Positions 1 to 8,384 of a stretch of DNA of 47,037 nt are shown piece by piece. Location of the stretch: NCBI RefSeq assembly GCF_030397575.1, contig NZ_JAPNXS010000017.1, positions 1-47,037 on the forward strand, written 5' to 3'. Within the stretch, counting starts at the first letter, position 1, and each line of letters begins with the position of its first letter. The DNA comes from Psychromonas sp. 14N.309.X.WAT.B.A12 (GTDB taxonomy: Bacteria; Pseudomonadota; Gammaproteobacteria; Enterobacterales; Psychromonadaceae). The notes below the pieces were generated by a model. It was given only the letters and a program-made list of their open reading frames with translations. It was not told the DNA's origin and ran no database searches. The translations under genes and the position numbers were made by a program.

Positions 1-2
1 TG

Positions 3-33
3 AAAAAAAGAGTGATAAACGCTCTTTTTTGGA
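3..33. terminator. Bidirectional hairpin terminator
   Basis: An A-tract, an AGAGTG/CGCTCT stem (one G-T pair) with an ATAAA loop, and a T-tract form an intrinsic terminator that could work on either strand. It lies just beyond the attC site that ends the minus-strand cassette. Confidence 0.6.
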
Positions 34-45
34 GAAATTCTACAG

Positions 46-145
46 CCTCAACGCCGCGTTAAGCGGACTAAAATTGTTGGTTATAATGTGTAGCGAAGCG
101 AAACCTAACCAACTGTTTTAGTTCCGTTTAAACGCCTTGTTAAGT
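46..145 (-). mobile_element. Integron attC recombination site
   Basis: On the minus strand the element starts with ACTTAAC (139-145), which fits the R'' consensus RYYYAAC, followed by an L''-like GGCGTTTAAACGG. A long imperfect palindrome follows (TAACCAAC paired with GTTGGTTA, and ACTAAAAC with ATTTTAGT with extrahelical bases), then an L'-like CCGCTTAACGC. It ends in GGCGTTGAGG (46-52), a near match to R' GTTRRRY. Length (100 bp), arm symmetry and position 8 bp after the stop codon of the minus-strand gene are typical of a cassette attC in chromosomal integrons of marine gammaproteobacteria. No integrase gene is in the window, so the integron platform, if present, lies to the left. Confidence 0.85.
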
Positions 146-153
146 TTGCCGGT

Positions 154-1011
154 TTAATCAACTATTCTTAGTTTAATGAATTGACACTTTTTATTCGAAG
201 AAGTTACAAGCTTTAACATGCTATCAGCTGTTATAGGAGCGGGTCCAATCGGCTTTTCAAGTTCAATTATTTCAGGAAAAAGAGCTAACATTTCTTGAAA
301 TATATTTTCCATATCATGTACATCTTGATCATTATAGCTACTATGAAATTGGCTTCCATTCGTGTCTTTGTATGCATCAACTACGAACTTACAAGTACTA
401 AGAAGCTCTTTTGCTAAAACAATGTAAGTTATAACTCTTGGTTGTAATGAAGAATCTAAAGCCACATTGTTATATTCAATCATTTTTTTTAAGTCATTAT
501 AGTGATAATCCAAGTGTTTTATTTGTTGTTCTTTTGCCAAAGAGTCTGCTTGCCTTTGAGTGATGTTCGCGGGAAACCCATGACTTTTAGTATCTATATG
601 GTAATCCGGATCAAACACGAACCTGCACGAATTGAATAGCATTTGATGGACACGGCATATATGTCTGGCTACAAGTATTCTTGCTGGTCTCCATTGCTCA
701 TCTTCTCTTATTTTAGCTTTCTCAGTCTCTTTCTCTGAATAGCGATGTGCAAGTGAATTTAAGAACAGACCTATTAGAAAAATACCAGATAATGCCTCAA
801 GGGCAGTAAGCACCCTCGCTATGTCAGTAGCAGGAGTAATTTCTCCATATCCAAGAGTTGTGATAGTTACGACACTAAAATACATACTCTCTACAAGACT
901 AAGCGGGCACTCCCAGAAGGAAGGAAAGCTCCAATAAATCAATCCAAAAATAGGTATTAATAATGAATAAATTATTCCTACTGCTTTTGGTGAGTAATTA
1001 AATATATTCAT
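154..1011 (-). CDS. Two-TM potassium-channel-like protein in an integron cassette
   Basis: This is probably a membrane ion channel. Counting from the upstream ATG at 1089, there is a hydrophobic helix at about residues 35-54, a pore loop with the selectivity-filter signature TLGYG (78-82), and a second helix at about 92-114: the KcsA-like TM-P-TM layout. About 190 mostly helical, cytoplasmic residues follow that I do not recognise and that may be a regulatory domain. I chose the ATG at 1011 (about 285 aa) because CGGAG lies 4-5 nt before it; the in-frame ATGs at 1044 and 1089 lack a good ribosome-binding site and the latter would read through the upstream repeats. The stop lies 8 bp from the attC, so the gene is a cassette cargo. 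The selected ion and the gating signal are unknown. Confidence 0.75.
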   Translation of the reverse strand: MNIFNYSPKAVGIIYSLLIPIFGLIYWSFPSFWECPLSLVESMYFSVVTITTLGYGEITPATDIARVLTALEALSGIFLIGLFLNSLAHRYSEKETEKAKIREDEQWRPARILVARHICRVHQMLFNSCRFVFDPDYHIDTKSHGFPANITQRQADSLAKEQQIKHLDYHYNDLKKMIEYNNVALDSSLQPRVITYIVLAKELLSTCKFVVDAYKDTNGSQFHSSYNDQDVHDMENIFQEMLALFPEIIELEKPIGPAPITADSMLKLVTSSNKKCQFIKLRIVD

Positions 1012-1035
1012 AATACTCCGTAGATGATAAGGCAA

Positions 1036-1118
1036 ATTTAACATCTTATTAGATAACAAAATGTCACCTTTCCAGCGGAAAGATGGCAAACATCTAATGA
1101 TTAATAATAGAGTTAGAT
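1036..1118 (-). repeat. Second attC-like imperfect palindrome
   Basis: On the minus strand this runs from ATCTAAC (1112-1118; fits RYYYAAC) to GTTAAAT (1036-1042; fits GTTRRRY). Between them ATTAGAT pairs with ATCTAAT, and an inner stem CTTTCC/GGAAAG closes a 3-nt loop at about 1074-1076. It would supply the 5' boundary of the channel cassette. The arms also carry the GAAAGRTGRCAAA motif discussed for 1062-1221, so an insertion-sequence end is an alternative reading. Confidence 0.4.
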
Positions 1119-1221
1119 TACTGCAATCATCAATTTAATCAACAATTTAAAATAAAATATGAAATATAAGTCATGTAGAAAGATGACAAAATGCAATATT
1201 TACGACAGAAAGGTGGCAAAC
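1062..1221. repeat. Short repeats GAAAGRTGRCAAA, possible decayed IS end
   Basis: Direct copies of GAAAGRTGRCAAA start at 1078, 1178 and 1208, with one inverted copy (TGTCACCTTTCC) at 1062-1073. Several sub-terminal copies of a short motif behind a TGT start is the usual look of IS21-family ends. A well-spaced GAGGT and ATG occur at about 1259-1272, but that frame (MKSPFLMAVPEN...) stops after 17 codons. I recognise no transposase, so this is at most a remnant. Confidence 0.35.
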
Positions 1222-1503
1222 GCTCCACACGGTGTAAATAAACATGTATTTTATTTGCTGAGGTATTTTATGAAATCACCATTTTTAATGGCTGTTCCTG
1301 AAAATATGCGAATGAAAAACTAAAAAGAAAAAGAAAAAGATAAAGATAAAAGATCTGCTGCACATTCAAGCTAACAACATAAAATAGCTAATTAAAAAAC
1401 GAACCACATCGTGGCTAGGCCAATCCCCCCCGTTGAGTTTTCCTGAATCAATGGCTGCCTTTAGTAAGCTAAGGCATGGATGCCGTTGCTAGCTCAGTTC
1501 GCA
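1222..1503. other. Gene-free AT-rich spacer
   Basis: I see no convincing gene here. A 17-codon frame starts at 1270 with a plausible ribosome-binding site. A purine-rich run of AAAAAG-type repeats lies at about 1320-1350. Confidence 0.5.
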
Positions 1504-1724
1504 ACATGGATGTGGCGTATGAGCGGTGCGTTAAGAAGGTAGCCATTTATTCAGATTAAAAAACGATCGGGGCCAGTCTCTTTGCTTACTTTCTCTGCTG
1601 GCAGAGAGAAAGTAAAGTCGCCGACAGGGCGAAACCACAGTGGATAAAAATCAACAAGCCACGACGAGCGCAGACGAGCCAGCCTCAAACAACATAACCA
1701 AAACAGCATCTTTCCTTCAGGCAC
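1504..1724. repeat. Hairpin-bearing dispersed repeat, copy A
   Basis: This matches copy B (1859-2085) throughout: ACATGGATGTG at the start, GGTGCGTTAAGAA, CCAGTYTCTTTGC, a hairpin, GTCGCCGACAGGGCGAAACC, ATAAAAATCAACAAGCC, ACGAGC units, and CTTTCCTTCAGGCAC at the end. The hairpin arms are TTACTTTCTCTGC (1586-1598) and GCAGAGAGAAAGTAA (1601-1615), with a two-base bulge. Open frames inside are low-complexity translations of the repeat and not credible genes. No transposase is nearby, so it resembles a MITE-like or other dispersed intergenic element. Confidence 0.7.
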
Positions 1725-1858
1725 GGAAAAACCAGCCACAACGAGCGCAAGCGAATCAAAAATCAAGACAGCTACAACTCCCCCACCGTCAAGCTTTCCC
1801 TAACAATTAAGTACTTTCAGCAACAGCAAACAGGACGTTTGCTGTAAGTTCATTTAGC

Positions 1859-2085
1859 ACATGGATGTGCGTATGAACTGGTGCGTTAAGAAAGTTCTTC
1901 ATTGGTTGGGTCAGAAAGCGACTCGGTGGCCAGTTTCTTTGCCTCCTTTCTTTTCTGGTAAAAGAAAGGAGGTCGCCGACAGGGCGAAACCACCGCTAAT
2001 AAAAATCAACAAGCCCCGACGAGCGAAGACGAGCGAAGACGAGCCCAGCCTCAAAAAATAACATCCACCACTTTCCTTCAGGCAC
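1859..2085. repeat. Hairpin-bearing dispersed repeat, copy B
   Basis: This is the second copy of the 1504-1724 element, ending next to the pnp terminator. Its hairpin is a perfect 13-bp stem, CCTCCTTTCTTTT (1942-1954) with AAAAGAAAGGAGG (1960-1972), at the same relative place as in copy A but with different bases. The pairing is kept while the sequence has changed. ACGAGCGAAG is repeated at about 2018-2040. Confidence 0.7.
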
Positions 2086-2109
2086 AAAAAAAGCAAGCCG
2101 AAGCTTGCT
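2085..2109 (-). terminator. pnp intrinsic terminator
   Basis: On the minus strand AGCAAGC, loop TTCG, GCTTGCT is followed by a run of seven T. It lies about 50 nt after the pnp stop. Confidence 0.9.
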
Positions 2110-2160
2110 CTATCAAGTTATGCAAAAGTTTACTTAACTAAAAGCAAACCTTAAGAAAAA

Positions 2161-4278
2161 TTACTCAGCTGCTGGCGCTTCTGCAACTTCTTCTTTCTTC
2201 TCTGCTGCTTCTTTCATAGAAAGACGTACACGACCTTGGCGATCTACTTCTAGTACTTTAACTTTAACTTCTTGACCTTCTTTCAGATAATCAGATACTT
2301 TTTGAACACGCTCTTCACAGATTTGTGAGATGTGAACAAGACCGTCTTTACCAGGAAGAATGTTAACGAATGCGCCGAAATCAGCTAAACGAACAACTTT
2401 ACCAGTGTAGATAGTACCTACTTCAACTTCAGCTGTAAGTGCTTTAATGCGGTTGATTGCATCGTCAGCTTGCTCACCAGATGTTGCAGCGATTTTAACA
2501 GTACCATCATCTTCGATTTCGATAGTTGTACCTGTTTCTTCACATAGAGCACGGATAACTGCGCCGCCTTTACCGATAACATCACGGATTTTATCCGTGT
2601 TGATTTTCAGTGTGTGGATACGTGGTGCAAATTGTGAAATATCTTGACGACCTTCAGAAATCGCTTCATCCATTACAGATAGAATGTGTAAACGTGCAGC
2701 TTTTGCTTGGTTTAACGCAATTTGCATGATTTCACGAGTGATACCTTCAATTTTGATATCCATTTGTAAAGCAGTGATACCGTTAGTTGTACCCGCTACT
2801 TTAAAGTCCATATCACCAAGATGATCTTCATCACCTAAGATATCAGAAAGAACAACGAACTCTTCGCCTTCTTTAACTAGACCCATCGCGATACCCGCAA
2901 CAGATGCTTTAAGTGGAACACCAGCATCCATAAGTGCTAGAGAAGAACCACAAACAGAAGCCATTGAAGATGAACCGTTAGATTCAGTGATTTCAGATAC
3001 AACACGTACTGTGTATGGGAATTCTTCAACCGTAGGCATTACTGCTAATACACCACGTTTCGCTAGACGACCGTGACCGATTTCACGACGCTTAGGAGAA
3101 CCAACAAAACCAGTTTCACCTACACAGTATGGAGGGAAGTTGTAATGTAATAAGAAGTGATCTTTCTTCTCACCCATTAGGCTGTCGATGATTTGTGCAT
3201 CACGTTGTGTACCTAATGTAGCAGTAACAAGTGCTTGCGTTTCACCACGTGTAAACAGTGAAGAACCATGAGTACGTGGTAATACACCAGTACGAACGTC
3301 AAGTGCACGAACACTTTCAGGATCACGACCATCGATACGCGGCTCACCTTTGATGATGCGAGTACGTACAACCGTTTTCTCTAAATCGTGTAGGTATTCA
3401 CCTACTTGCTTAGCTGCTAGTGCTTCGTCAGCGGCTAATAATTTTTCTTTAACTTCAGCAGTGATAGCTTTGATTGCGTCGTAACGCTCGCCTTTATCAC
3501 TGATTTGGTAAGCTTCTTCAAAACGTGCTTGCGCTTCAGTTGCAACAGCAGCATCTAATGCATCGTTACGTGTTGGAGCAGTCCAATCCCATTTAGGACG
3601 AGCTACTTCAGCTGCGAATTCTTTGATTGCTTCAACAACAACTTGTTGCTCATCGTGACCGTATACTACCGCGCCTAACATTACGTCTTCGCTTAAGATA
3701 CCCGCTTCAGATTCAACCATTAATACTGCGTTGTCTGTACCAGATACAACTAGGTCTAGATCACTTGTTTCTAATTCTGTTTTAGTTGGGTTAAGTAGGT
3801 ATTGACCTTCTTTATAACCAACACGAGCACAACCGATAGGACCGTTAAAAGGCATACCAGAGATAGATAGTGCCGCAGAAGTTGCAATCATAGCAACGAT
3901 ATCTGGGTTAACTTCTGGGTTGATTGAAACAACAGTTGCAATCACTTGTACTTCGTTTTTGAAACCTTCAGGGAAAAGAGGACGAACTGGACGGTCAATA
4001 AGACGTGCAATTAACGTTTCTTCTTCAGATGGACGACCTTCACGTTTGAAGAAACCACCTGGGATTTTACCTGCAGCGTATGTTTTTTCTTGGTAGTTAA
4101 CAGTAAGAGGGAAGAAATCACGCTCTTGATCATCTGCATTTTTACCAACAACTGAAACGAATACACATGTATCGTCCATGCTACACATTACAGCGGCAGT
4201 TGCTTGACGTGCAATTACGCCAGTTTCTAGTGTTACCGTATGTTCGCCATACTGGAAACTTTTTACAATAGGAGTCAT
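2161..4278 (-). CDS. pnp: Polynucleotide phosphorylase
   Basis: This is the 3'-to-5' phosphorolytic exoribonuclease of mRNA decay, usually a trimer and part of the RNA degradosome; it is needed for growth in the cold in many gammaproteobacteria. At 705 aa it is close to E. coli Pnp (711 aa). Two RNase PH-like domains (about 1-220 and 310-540) flank a helical linker; they are followed by a KH domain with [15 protein letters not shown], an S1 domain ([20 protein letters not shown]...), and an acidic, Ala/Glu-rich tail. The start has AAGGA before it on the minus strand. Pnp normally sits directly downstream of rpsO, but here rpsO ends about 9 kb away, so pnp probably has its own promoter in 4279-4420. 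Confidence 0.98.
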   Translation of the reverse strand: MTPIVKSFQYGEHTVTLETGVIARQATAAVMCSMDDTCVFVSVVGKNADDQERDFFPLTVNYQEKTYAAGKIPGGFFKREGRPSEEETLIARLIDRPVRPLFPEGFKNEVQVIATVVSINPEVNPDIVAMIATSAALSISGMPFNGPIGCARVGYKEGQYLLNPTKTELETSDLDLVVSGTDNAVLMVESEAGILSEDVMLGAVVYGHDEQQVVVEAIKEFAAEVARPKWDWTAPTRNDALDAAVATEAQARFEEAYQISDKGERYDAIKAITAEVKEKLLAADEALAAKQVGEYLHDLEKTVVRTRIIKGEPRIDGRDPESVRALDVRTGVLPRTHGSSLFTRGETQALVTATLGTQRDAQIIDSLMGEKKDHFLLHYNFPPYCVGETGFVGSPKRREIGHGRLAKRGVLAVMPTVEEFPYTVRVVSEITESNGSSSMASVCGSSLALMDAGVPLKASVAGIAMGLVKEGEEFVVLSDILGDEDHLGDMDFKVAGTTNGITALQMDIKIEGITREIMQIALNQAKAARLHILSVMDEAISEGRQDISQFAPRIHTLKINTDKIRDVIGKGGAVIRALCEETGTTIEIEDDGTVKIAATSGEQADDAINRIKALTAEVEVGTIYTGKVVRLADFGAFVNILPGKDGLVHISQICEERVQKVSDYLKEGQEVKVKVLEVDRQGRVRLSMKEAAEKKEEVAEAPAAE

Positions 4279-4328
4279 TTTTTTTCCTTTAATAGTATTA
4301 TTTTCATTTTGCTTTTTATCGCGCCGAC

Positions 4329-4334
4329 AGTATA
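4329..4334 (-). promoter_or_regulatory. Candidate pnp -10 element
   Basis: On the minus strand TATACT is followed by the GC-rich GTCGGCGCG, a typical discriminator. The -35 region is poor, so this is tentative. Since rpsO is not adjacent, pnp needs a promoter in this interval. Confidence 0.35.
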
Positions 4335-4539
4335 CGTGATGCAGATAAGTTTTAACATTTTTTAGATAAAAATTTTAAGAGAAAACAATCAGTCTCATCA
4401 AAAATTAACCGCTAAACAATGAATCTTCTAAAAAGTGTACAAAATAAGCCGATCAAATCTACAATCGTTTTCTGGACTGGCTCCGTTGCTACTGTACAGG
4501 TAATATATGACGTATTTACATCTGTTATGCGAGTTGACA

Positions 4540-5205
4540 ATGCTAAGCAATTTACCTGTTCTCTATTCACTACAACATTGCCCTTATGCAATGCGTGCTC
4601 GTATTGCTATTTTTAAGTCGCAACAGCCGATATTAATTCGCGCGATCAAGCTTAATAATAAGCCACCAGAGATGCTCACATTATCCACAAAAGGCACGGT
4701 GCCTATGTTGGTATTAAATGGCAACGAGGTCATTGAAGAAAGTCTCGATATTATGTTGAAGGTGTTAAAAGATAATGATCCGAGTCACTTATTGTCTTCT
4801 CAAGGTGAAGAGCCACTTTCCGACATAATTGCTATTATTGATGAGTTTGAACAACACTTTTTTGTTGCCGTTGAAGCCTATAAATGTGCCAAACGTTACC
4901 AAGAAAACAATATTGTTGAGTGTCGTCGGGCCTGTGAGGTTTATCTACAAAAATTAGAGGATCGGTTATCTAAACATGCTTTTTTAGCCTCAGAGCGTGA
5001 GGGGTTATTAGATATTGCTCTCATGCCTTTTGTACGCCAATTTTCAAAAGTTGAACGTCAATGGTATCAACAGTCCCCCTACCCTAAACTGCGAGCTTGG
5101 TTAAGCGGTTACCTACAAAGTACAATGTTTACTAAAGTGATGGCAAAACATGAGTTATGGGTTGATGGACATCAAGATATTGTTTTTGGTGATATAAAGA
5201 AGTAA
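4540..5205 (+). CDS. Glutathione S-transferase / Grx2-like protein
   Basis: This is a cytoplasmic thioredoxin-fold protein of about 221 aa. The N-terminal domain has the first strand LPVLYSL, the site motif CPYAMRAR (compare CPYC in glutaredoxin 2), TVPMLV with the cis-proline glutathione-binding turn, and ESLDIM, equivalent to the E-S/D pair that binds the gamma-glutamyl group. The C-terminal half is helical. Only one Cys is in the active motif, so monothiol chemistry or plain glutathione binding is likelier than dithiol disulfide reduction. I prefer the ATG at 4540 because it places the first strand at the N-terminus; the ATG at 4507 is also possible. It is divergent from pnp and otherwise monocistronic. 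Substrate unknown. Confidence 0.8.
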   Translation: MLSNLPVLYSLQHCPYAMRARIAIFKSQQPILIRAIKLNNKPPEMLTLSTKGTVPMLVLNGNEVIEESLDIMLKVLKDNDPSHLLSSQGEEPLSDIIAIIDEFEQHFFVAVEAYKCAKRYQENNIVECRRACEVYLQKLEDRLSKHAFLASEREGLLDIALMPFVRQFSKVERQWYQQSPYPKLRAWLSGYLQSTMFTKVMAKHELWVDGHQDIVFGDIKK

Positions 5206-5280
5206 AGCTCAATACCTAAGTTCAGGCTGAGCTTCATTCAACCTGTAACCAACACACCTTTGTATATTGGCTACTGTTCT

Positions 5281-5928
5281 TTATTCATAACAAGCATCAA
5301 AAAACTGCTTTTCTAATAATACGGCTTGTTGAAAGTACTCTTTGATGGTTTCTTGTTGGCTTGCATCGGCTTTATTGTAAGCGGTGTCGAGCTGAGAGCG
5401 TAAATGCTCAACGACTGATTCAAAATACTCGCCAGCATGTAAGGTAATCCACTCTCCAAAATAAAAAGGTAATGACTCTACAGCAGCAACAACAGGCTCA
5501 GCCCAGCTTAAATAAACCCATTCAGCGACACACAATACCGCAACCATGTTGCCATATTCACCGCTATTTGCCGCTTTTAACATTAATGCTTGAAAGTCAT
5601 TCGTTGGCTGTAATAGCAAAGGTGAAACTCGTTCAGATTGAGCGACTTCTAGCATGTCAAAGGAGCGTTGAAAATAGGTGTTTTCAGGGCCTGCAATAAT
5701 CCCAAGAAAATGTGCTAATGGTAAACGATCAGGTAACGCTGGTGCATGATGTATTGCTGAAGCGGCTAAACGTACAAAGTTATCAATAAAGGTATAATCT
5801 TGAGCCAAATACACTCGCATTTTTTCTAATGGTAAGCTTCCATCAGCTAGTTCAATACAAAAAGGATGAGCTGTTGCAGCTGACCAGTTTTCAATACAGC
5901 TTTGTTTTAATTGTTCACTTGGACGCAT
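5281..5928 (-). CDS. tenA: TenA family aminopyrimidine aminohydrolase
   Basis: TenA (thiaminase II) hydrolyses aminomethyl-pyrimidine breakdown products of thiamin to HMP for salvage. The protein has about 215 aa, matching the family. Visible marks are the N-terminal HPFCIELADGSLP, DYTFIDNFVRL, the likely nucleophilic Cys in VLCVAEWVY, and the C-terminal LLEKQFFDACYE that carries the conserved Glu. The start at 5928 is chosen because AGGAAAA precedes it; a longer frame back to 5967 lacks support. No other thiamin genes or TPP riboswitch are seen nearby, so the thiamin role comes from family knowledge only. Confidence 0.9.
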   Translation of the reverse strand: MRPSEQLKQSCIENWSAATAHPFCIELADGSLPLEKMRVYLAQDYTFIDNFVRLAASAIHHAPALPDRLPLAHFLGIIAGPENTYFQRSFDMLEVAQSERVSPLLLQPTNDFQALMLKAANSGEYGNMVAVLCVAEWVYLSWAEPVVAAVESLPFYFGEWITLHAGEYFESVVEHLRSQLDTAYNKADASQQETIKEYFQQAVLLEKQFFDACYE

Positions 5929-6191
5929 TATTTTTCCTGATTGGTTTATGGAGAGAAAGGTAAACAATACTATTGTTTTAAATATGCTGTCACCTTACTT
6001 TACAAATTCTCTTCTACTTTTAAAGTTACCTTTATTTTAATCCCCTTATTTTACTACCTATAAAGGCTAGAAATTTGGCTTTTATAATCTAACTCACCCT
6101 ATACAACTTGAATTGTCATAAAGGTCATGTACTAATCAACTAAAACGTTATTTCTATTATTTGAAAGTAAGTCATTATTGAGGAGAAAAGC

Positions 6192-6572
6192 ATGTCTAAG
6201 AATCCTATCGGCTGGTTTGAAATTTATGTAGATGATTTAGCGCGCGCTAAAACATTTTATGAAACCGTATTTGAAGTGACGTTAGAGAGTATTGGCGATC
6301 CAAATGATAGCAGCATACAAATGCTCGCATTCCCTTCTGATATGGAAAGATATGGTGCGACTGGCGCTCTGGTTAAAATGGAGCATGTTATTGCAGGTGG
6401 AGGTGGTACGCTGGTTTATTTTGCATGTGATGATTGCGCCAACGAAGCTGCAAAAGTAAAAGCGGCAGGTGGTTCAATTCAAAGACCTAAAATGGATATT
6501 GGTGAATATGGATTTATCTGCTTGGTGGTTGATTCTGAAGGAAATATGATTGGCTTACATTCTACGGCTTAA
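6192..6572 (+). CDS. VOC (glyoxalase/dioxygenase superfamily) protein
   Basis: This is a small 126-aa single-domain vicinal-oxygen-chelate protein. IGWFEIYVDDLARAKTFYE is the first beta-alpha-beta repeat, and GFICLVVDSEGNMIGLHS is the typical closing strand with a Glu/His-like metal position. AGGAG lies 7-8 nt upstream of the ATG. This subgroup is usually annotated as a glyoxalase/bleomycin-resistance-like protein, and no substrate can be assigned. It is monocistronic and ends at a bidirectional terminator. Confidence 0.85.
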   Translation: MSKNPIGWFEIYVDDLARAKTFYETVFEVTLESIGDPNDSSIQMLAFPSDMERYGATGALVKMEHVIAGGGGTLVYFACDDCANEAAKVKAAGGSIQRPKMDIGEYGFICLVVDSEGNMIGLHSTA

Positions 6573-6597
6573 TCTTTATTTAAGAGTTCATACATAT

Positions 6598-6625
6598 AAA
6601 AAAGAGCCCTTAGGCTCTTTTTTTA
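6598..6625. terminator. Bidirectional terminator between VOC gene and ABC operon
   Basis: AAAGAGCC, loop CTTA, GGCTCTTT, flanked by A and T runs, serves genes converging from both sides. The core is the same as in the terminators repeated downstream of rpsO (12931-13386). Confidence 0.9.
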
Positions 6626-6666
6626 TTGTTAATGAAGGTAAAACTAAATCACAAAGTTACTGGCAA

Positions 6667-7470
6667 TTAAGCGCCTAGTAGCAACTTATCGTCATCTAAC
6701 TCTTCACCGTCACTTTTTGCTTGAGCAAATAGGTTTAATAGGTCTTTTACTTCATAACCGGCTCGTTTTTCACCAGCTAAATCAAAGATAATCTTACCTT
6801 CATGTAGCATGATAGTCCGTGAGCCATGGTCTAGTGCTTGACGCATTGAGTGAGTAACCATCATCACTGTTAATTGCTTTTCAGCGATAATTTGTGAAGT
6901 GATATCCATGATCAGCGCAGCTGTTTTTGGGTCAAGGGCAGCGGTATGCTCATCTAATAATAGAATTGTACTTGGCTGTAACGCTGACATCAATAAGCTA
7001 ACAGATTGGCGTTGCCCACCTGAAAGCAGCCCCATTTCACTTTCAAGACGATTCTCAAGCCCTAAGTTTAAGCGACTTAATTGTTCGCGAAACACGTTAC
7101 GCATTTTACTATTTAAAGCAGAAGATAAACGCCCTTTTTGACCTCGGCCATAAGCTAGTGCCATATTTTCTTCAACAGTTAAGTCACCACAGGTACCTGC
7201 CAGTGGATCTTGGAATACTCGCGCGATATCAGCAGTACGACCTGTAGCAGGTAATTTAGTCACATCACGGTCACCAAATAAAATTTGCCCTTTAGTGCTA
7301 TTAATATCACCGGCAATAGTATTTAACAGTGTCGATTTACCTGCGCCGTTTGAACCAATGACAGTAACAAACTCACCCATTGGGATGGTTAAGTCGATAC
7401 CACGTAATGCGAGCTTTTCCGTCGGTAAACCTCGGTTAAAGGTAACGTGTAAATCTTTACAACAAATCAT
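6667..7470 (-). CDS. ABC transporter ATP-binding protein
   Basis: This 267-aa protein is the nucleotide-binding subunit of a three-gene importer. Walker A is GSNGAGKST, the signature is LLSGGQRQSVSLL, Walker B is ILLLDEHTAALD (His in place of the usual Pro before TAALD), and the switch His lies in VTHSMRQ. It overlaps the permease gene by 4 bp (ATGA), so the two are translationally coupled. Paired with a PF02653-type permease and a PF04392-type binding protein, this is the TrpXYZ-like family, whose substrates are mostly unproven. Confidence 0.93.
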   Translation of the reverse strand: MICCKDLHVTFNRGLPTEKLALRGIDLTIPMGEFVTVIGSNGAGKSTLLNTIAGDINSTKGQILFGDRDVTKLPATGRTADIARVFQDPLAGTCGDLTVEENMALAYGRGQKGRLSSALNSKMRNVFREQLSRLNLGLENRLESEMGLLSGGQRQSVSLLMSALQPSTILLLDEHTAALDPKTAALIMDITSQIIAEKQLTVMMVTHSMRQALDHGSRTIMLHEGKIIFDLAGEKRAGYEVKDLLNLFAQAKSDGEELDDDKLLLGA

Positions 7471-8372
7471 GCTTCATTCCTCGCAGCTTGTTTGGCCTTC
7501 CATTCATTTCGTAACTTAGGAAATATTAATGCTAGCGCAACTAATACTGCCGTAATTAAATTAAGATCTGAGGCGCTAAACCCTAAGAAGTCAGCATTAA
7601 GTGCTAAAGAAACTGCTAAACGGTATAACACAGAGCCCACAATACAACTTAATACGATGACATACATTGAACGACTTGCGAATAATGATTGACCAATGAT
7701 CACCGCTGCTAAACCAACAACAATGGTACCAATACCCATGGTTGAGTCAGCAAACCCATTAGTTTGTGCAAACAATGCCCCGGCCAACCCAACAAGACCG
7801 TTAGATAAGGCTAAACCTGCGTATACTTTTTGTTTAACAACAATCCCGTTTGCTTGCGCCATACGTTTATTTGAGCCAACGGCACGCATTGCTAATCCAT
7901 ACTGCGTTCTTAAGAACCATGCAACGAGTAACCCACCAGCCACTGCACAAATGGCAACAAAAATCACACGCATATACATATCAGGTAACCCAAAGATCCC
8001 TTCAAATGGCGTTAAGATGGTTGGTTCCATAATCAACGCAACATTCGGTTTCCCCATTACACGTAAGTTAATGGTATAGAGTGCAGTCATGGTTAAGATA
8101 CTCGCTAAGAGATGCAAGATATCAAAACGTAAATTCAACCATGCGGTTACTAAACCTGCACAAGCAGCAGCTAATGTTCCAATGACAGTTGCCAATAAAA
8201 CATTAACCCCCATCACGATCAGTGTTGCAGTTACCGCTGCACCTAAAGTGAAACTACCATCAACGGTCAGGTCGGGAAAATCTAAAATACGAAAAGTAAG
8301 GTAGACCCCAATGGCAACTAAACCATAAATGAGGCCAATTTCTAAGGTACCTAAAAATGAAAAAAGTGACAT
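7467..8372 (-). CDS. ABC transporter permease (BPD_transp_2 / LivH-like)
   Basis: A 301-aa polytopic inner-membrane protein with about eight to nine hydrophobic helices. DLTVDGSFTLGAAVTA near the N-terminus and GLALSNGLVGLAGALFAQ in the last third are conserved in the branched-chain/sugar-type permease family. Only one permease is present, so it probably forms a homodimer. GGAA lies before the ATG, and the gene starts 12 nt after the binding-protein gene. The Lys/Arg-rich tail is cytoplasmic. Confidence 0.93.
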   Translation of the reverse strand: MSLFSFLGTLEIGLIYGLVAIGVYLTFRILDFPDLTVDGSFTLGAAVTATLIVMGVNVLLATVIGTLAAACAGLVTAWLNLRFDILHLLASILTMTALYTINLRVMGKPNVALIMEPTILTPFEGIFGLPDMYMRVIFVAICAVAGGLLVAWFLRTQYGLAMRAVGSNKRMAQANGIVVKQKVYAGLALSNGLVGLAGALFAQTNGFADSTMGIGTIVVGLAAVIIGQSLFASRSMYVIVLSCIVGSVLYRLAVSLALNADFLGFSASDLNLITAVLVALALIFPKLRNEWKAKQAARNEA

Positions 8373-8384
8373 AGTGTTCCGTTC

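Noticed and set aside
1551-2096. Open frames of 61-71 codons in both directions
   Set aside because: They are translations of the dispersed repeat and its hairpin, are low in complexity and have no recognisable domain or ribosome-binding site.
4419-4616. 65-codon frame ahead of the GST gene
   Set aside because: It overlaps the start of the GST-like gene in another frame, and has no homology I recognise.
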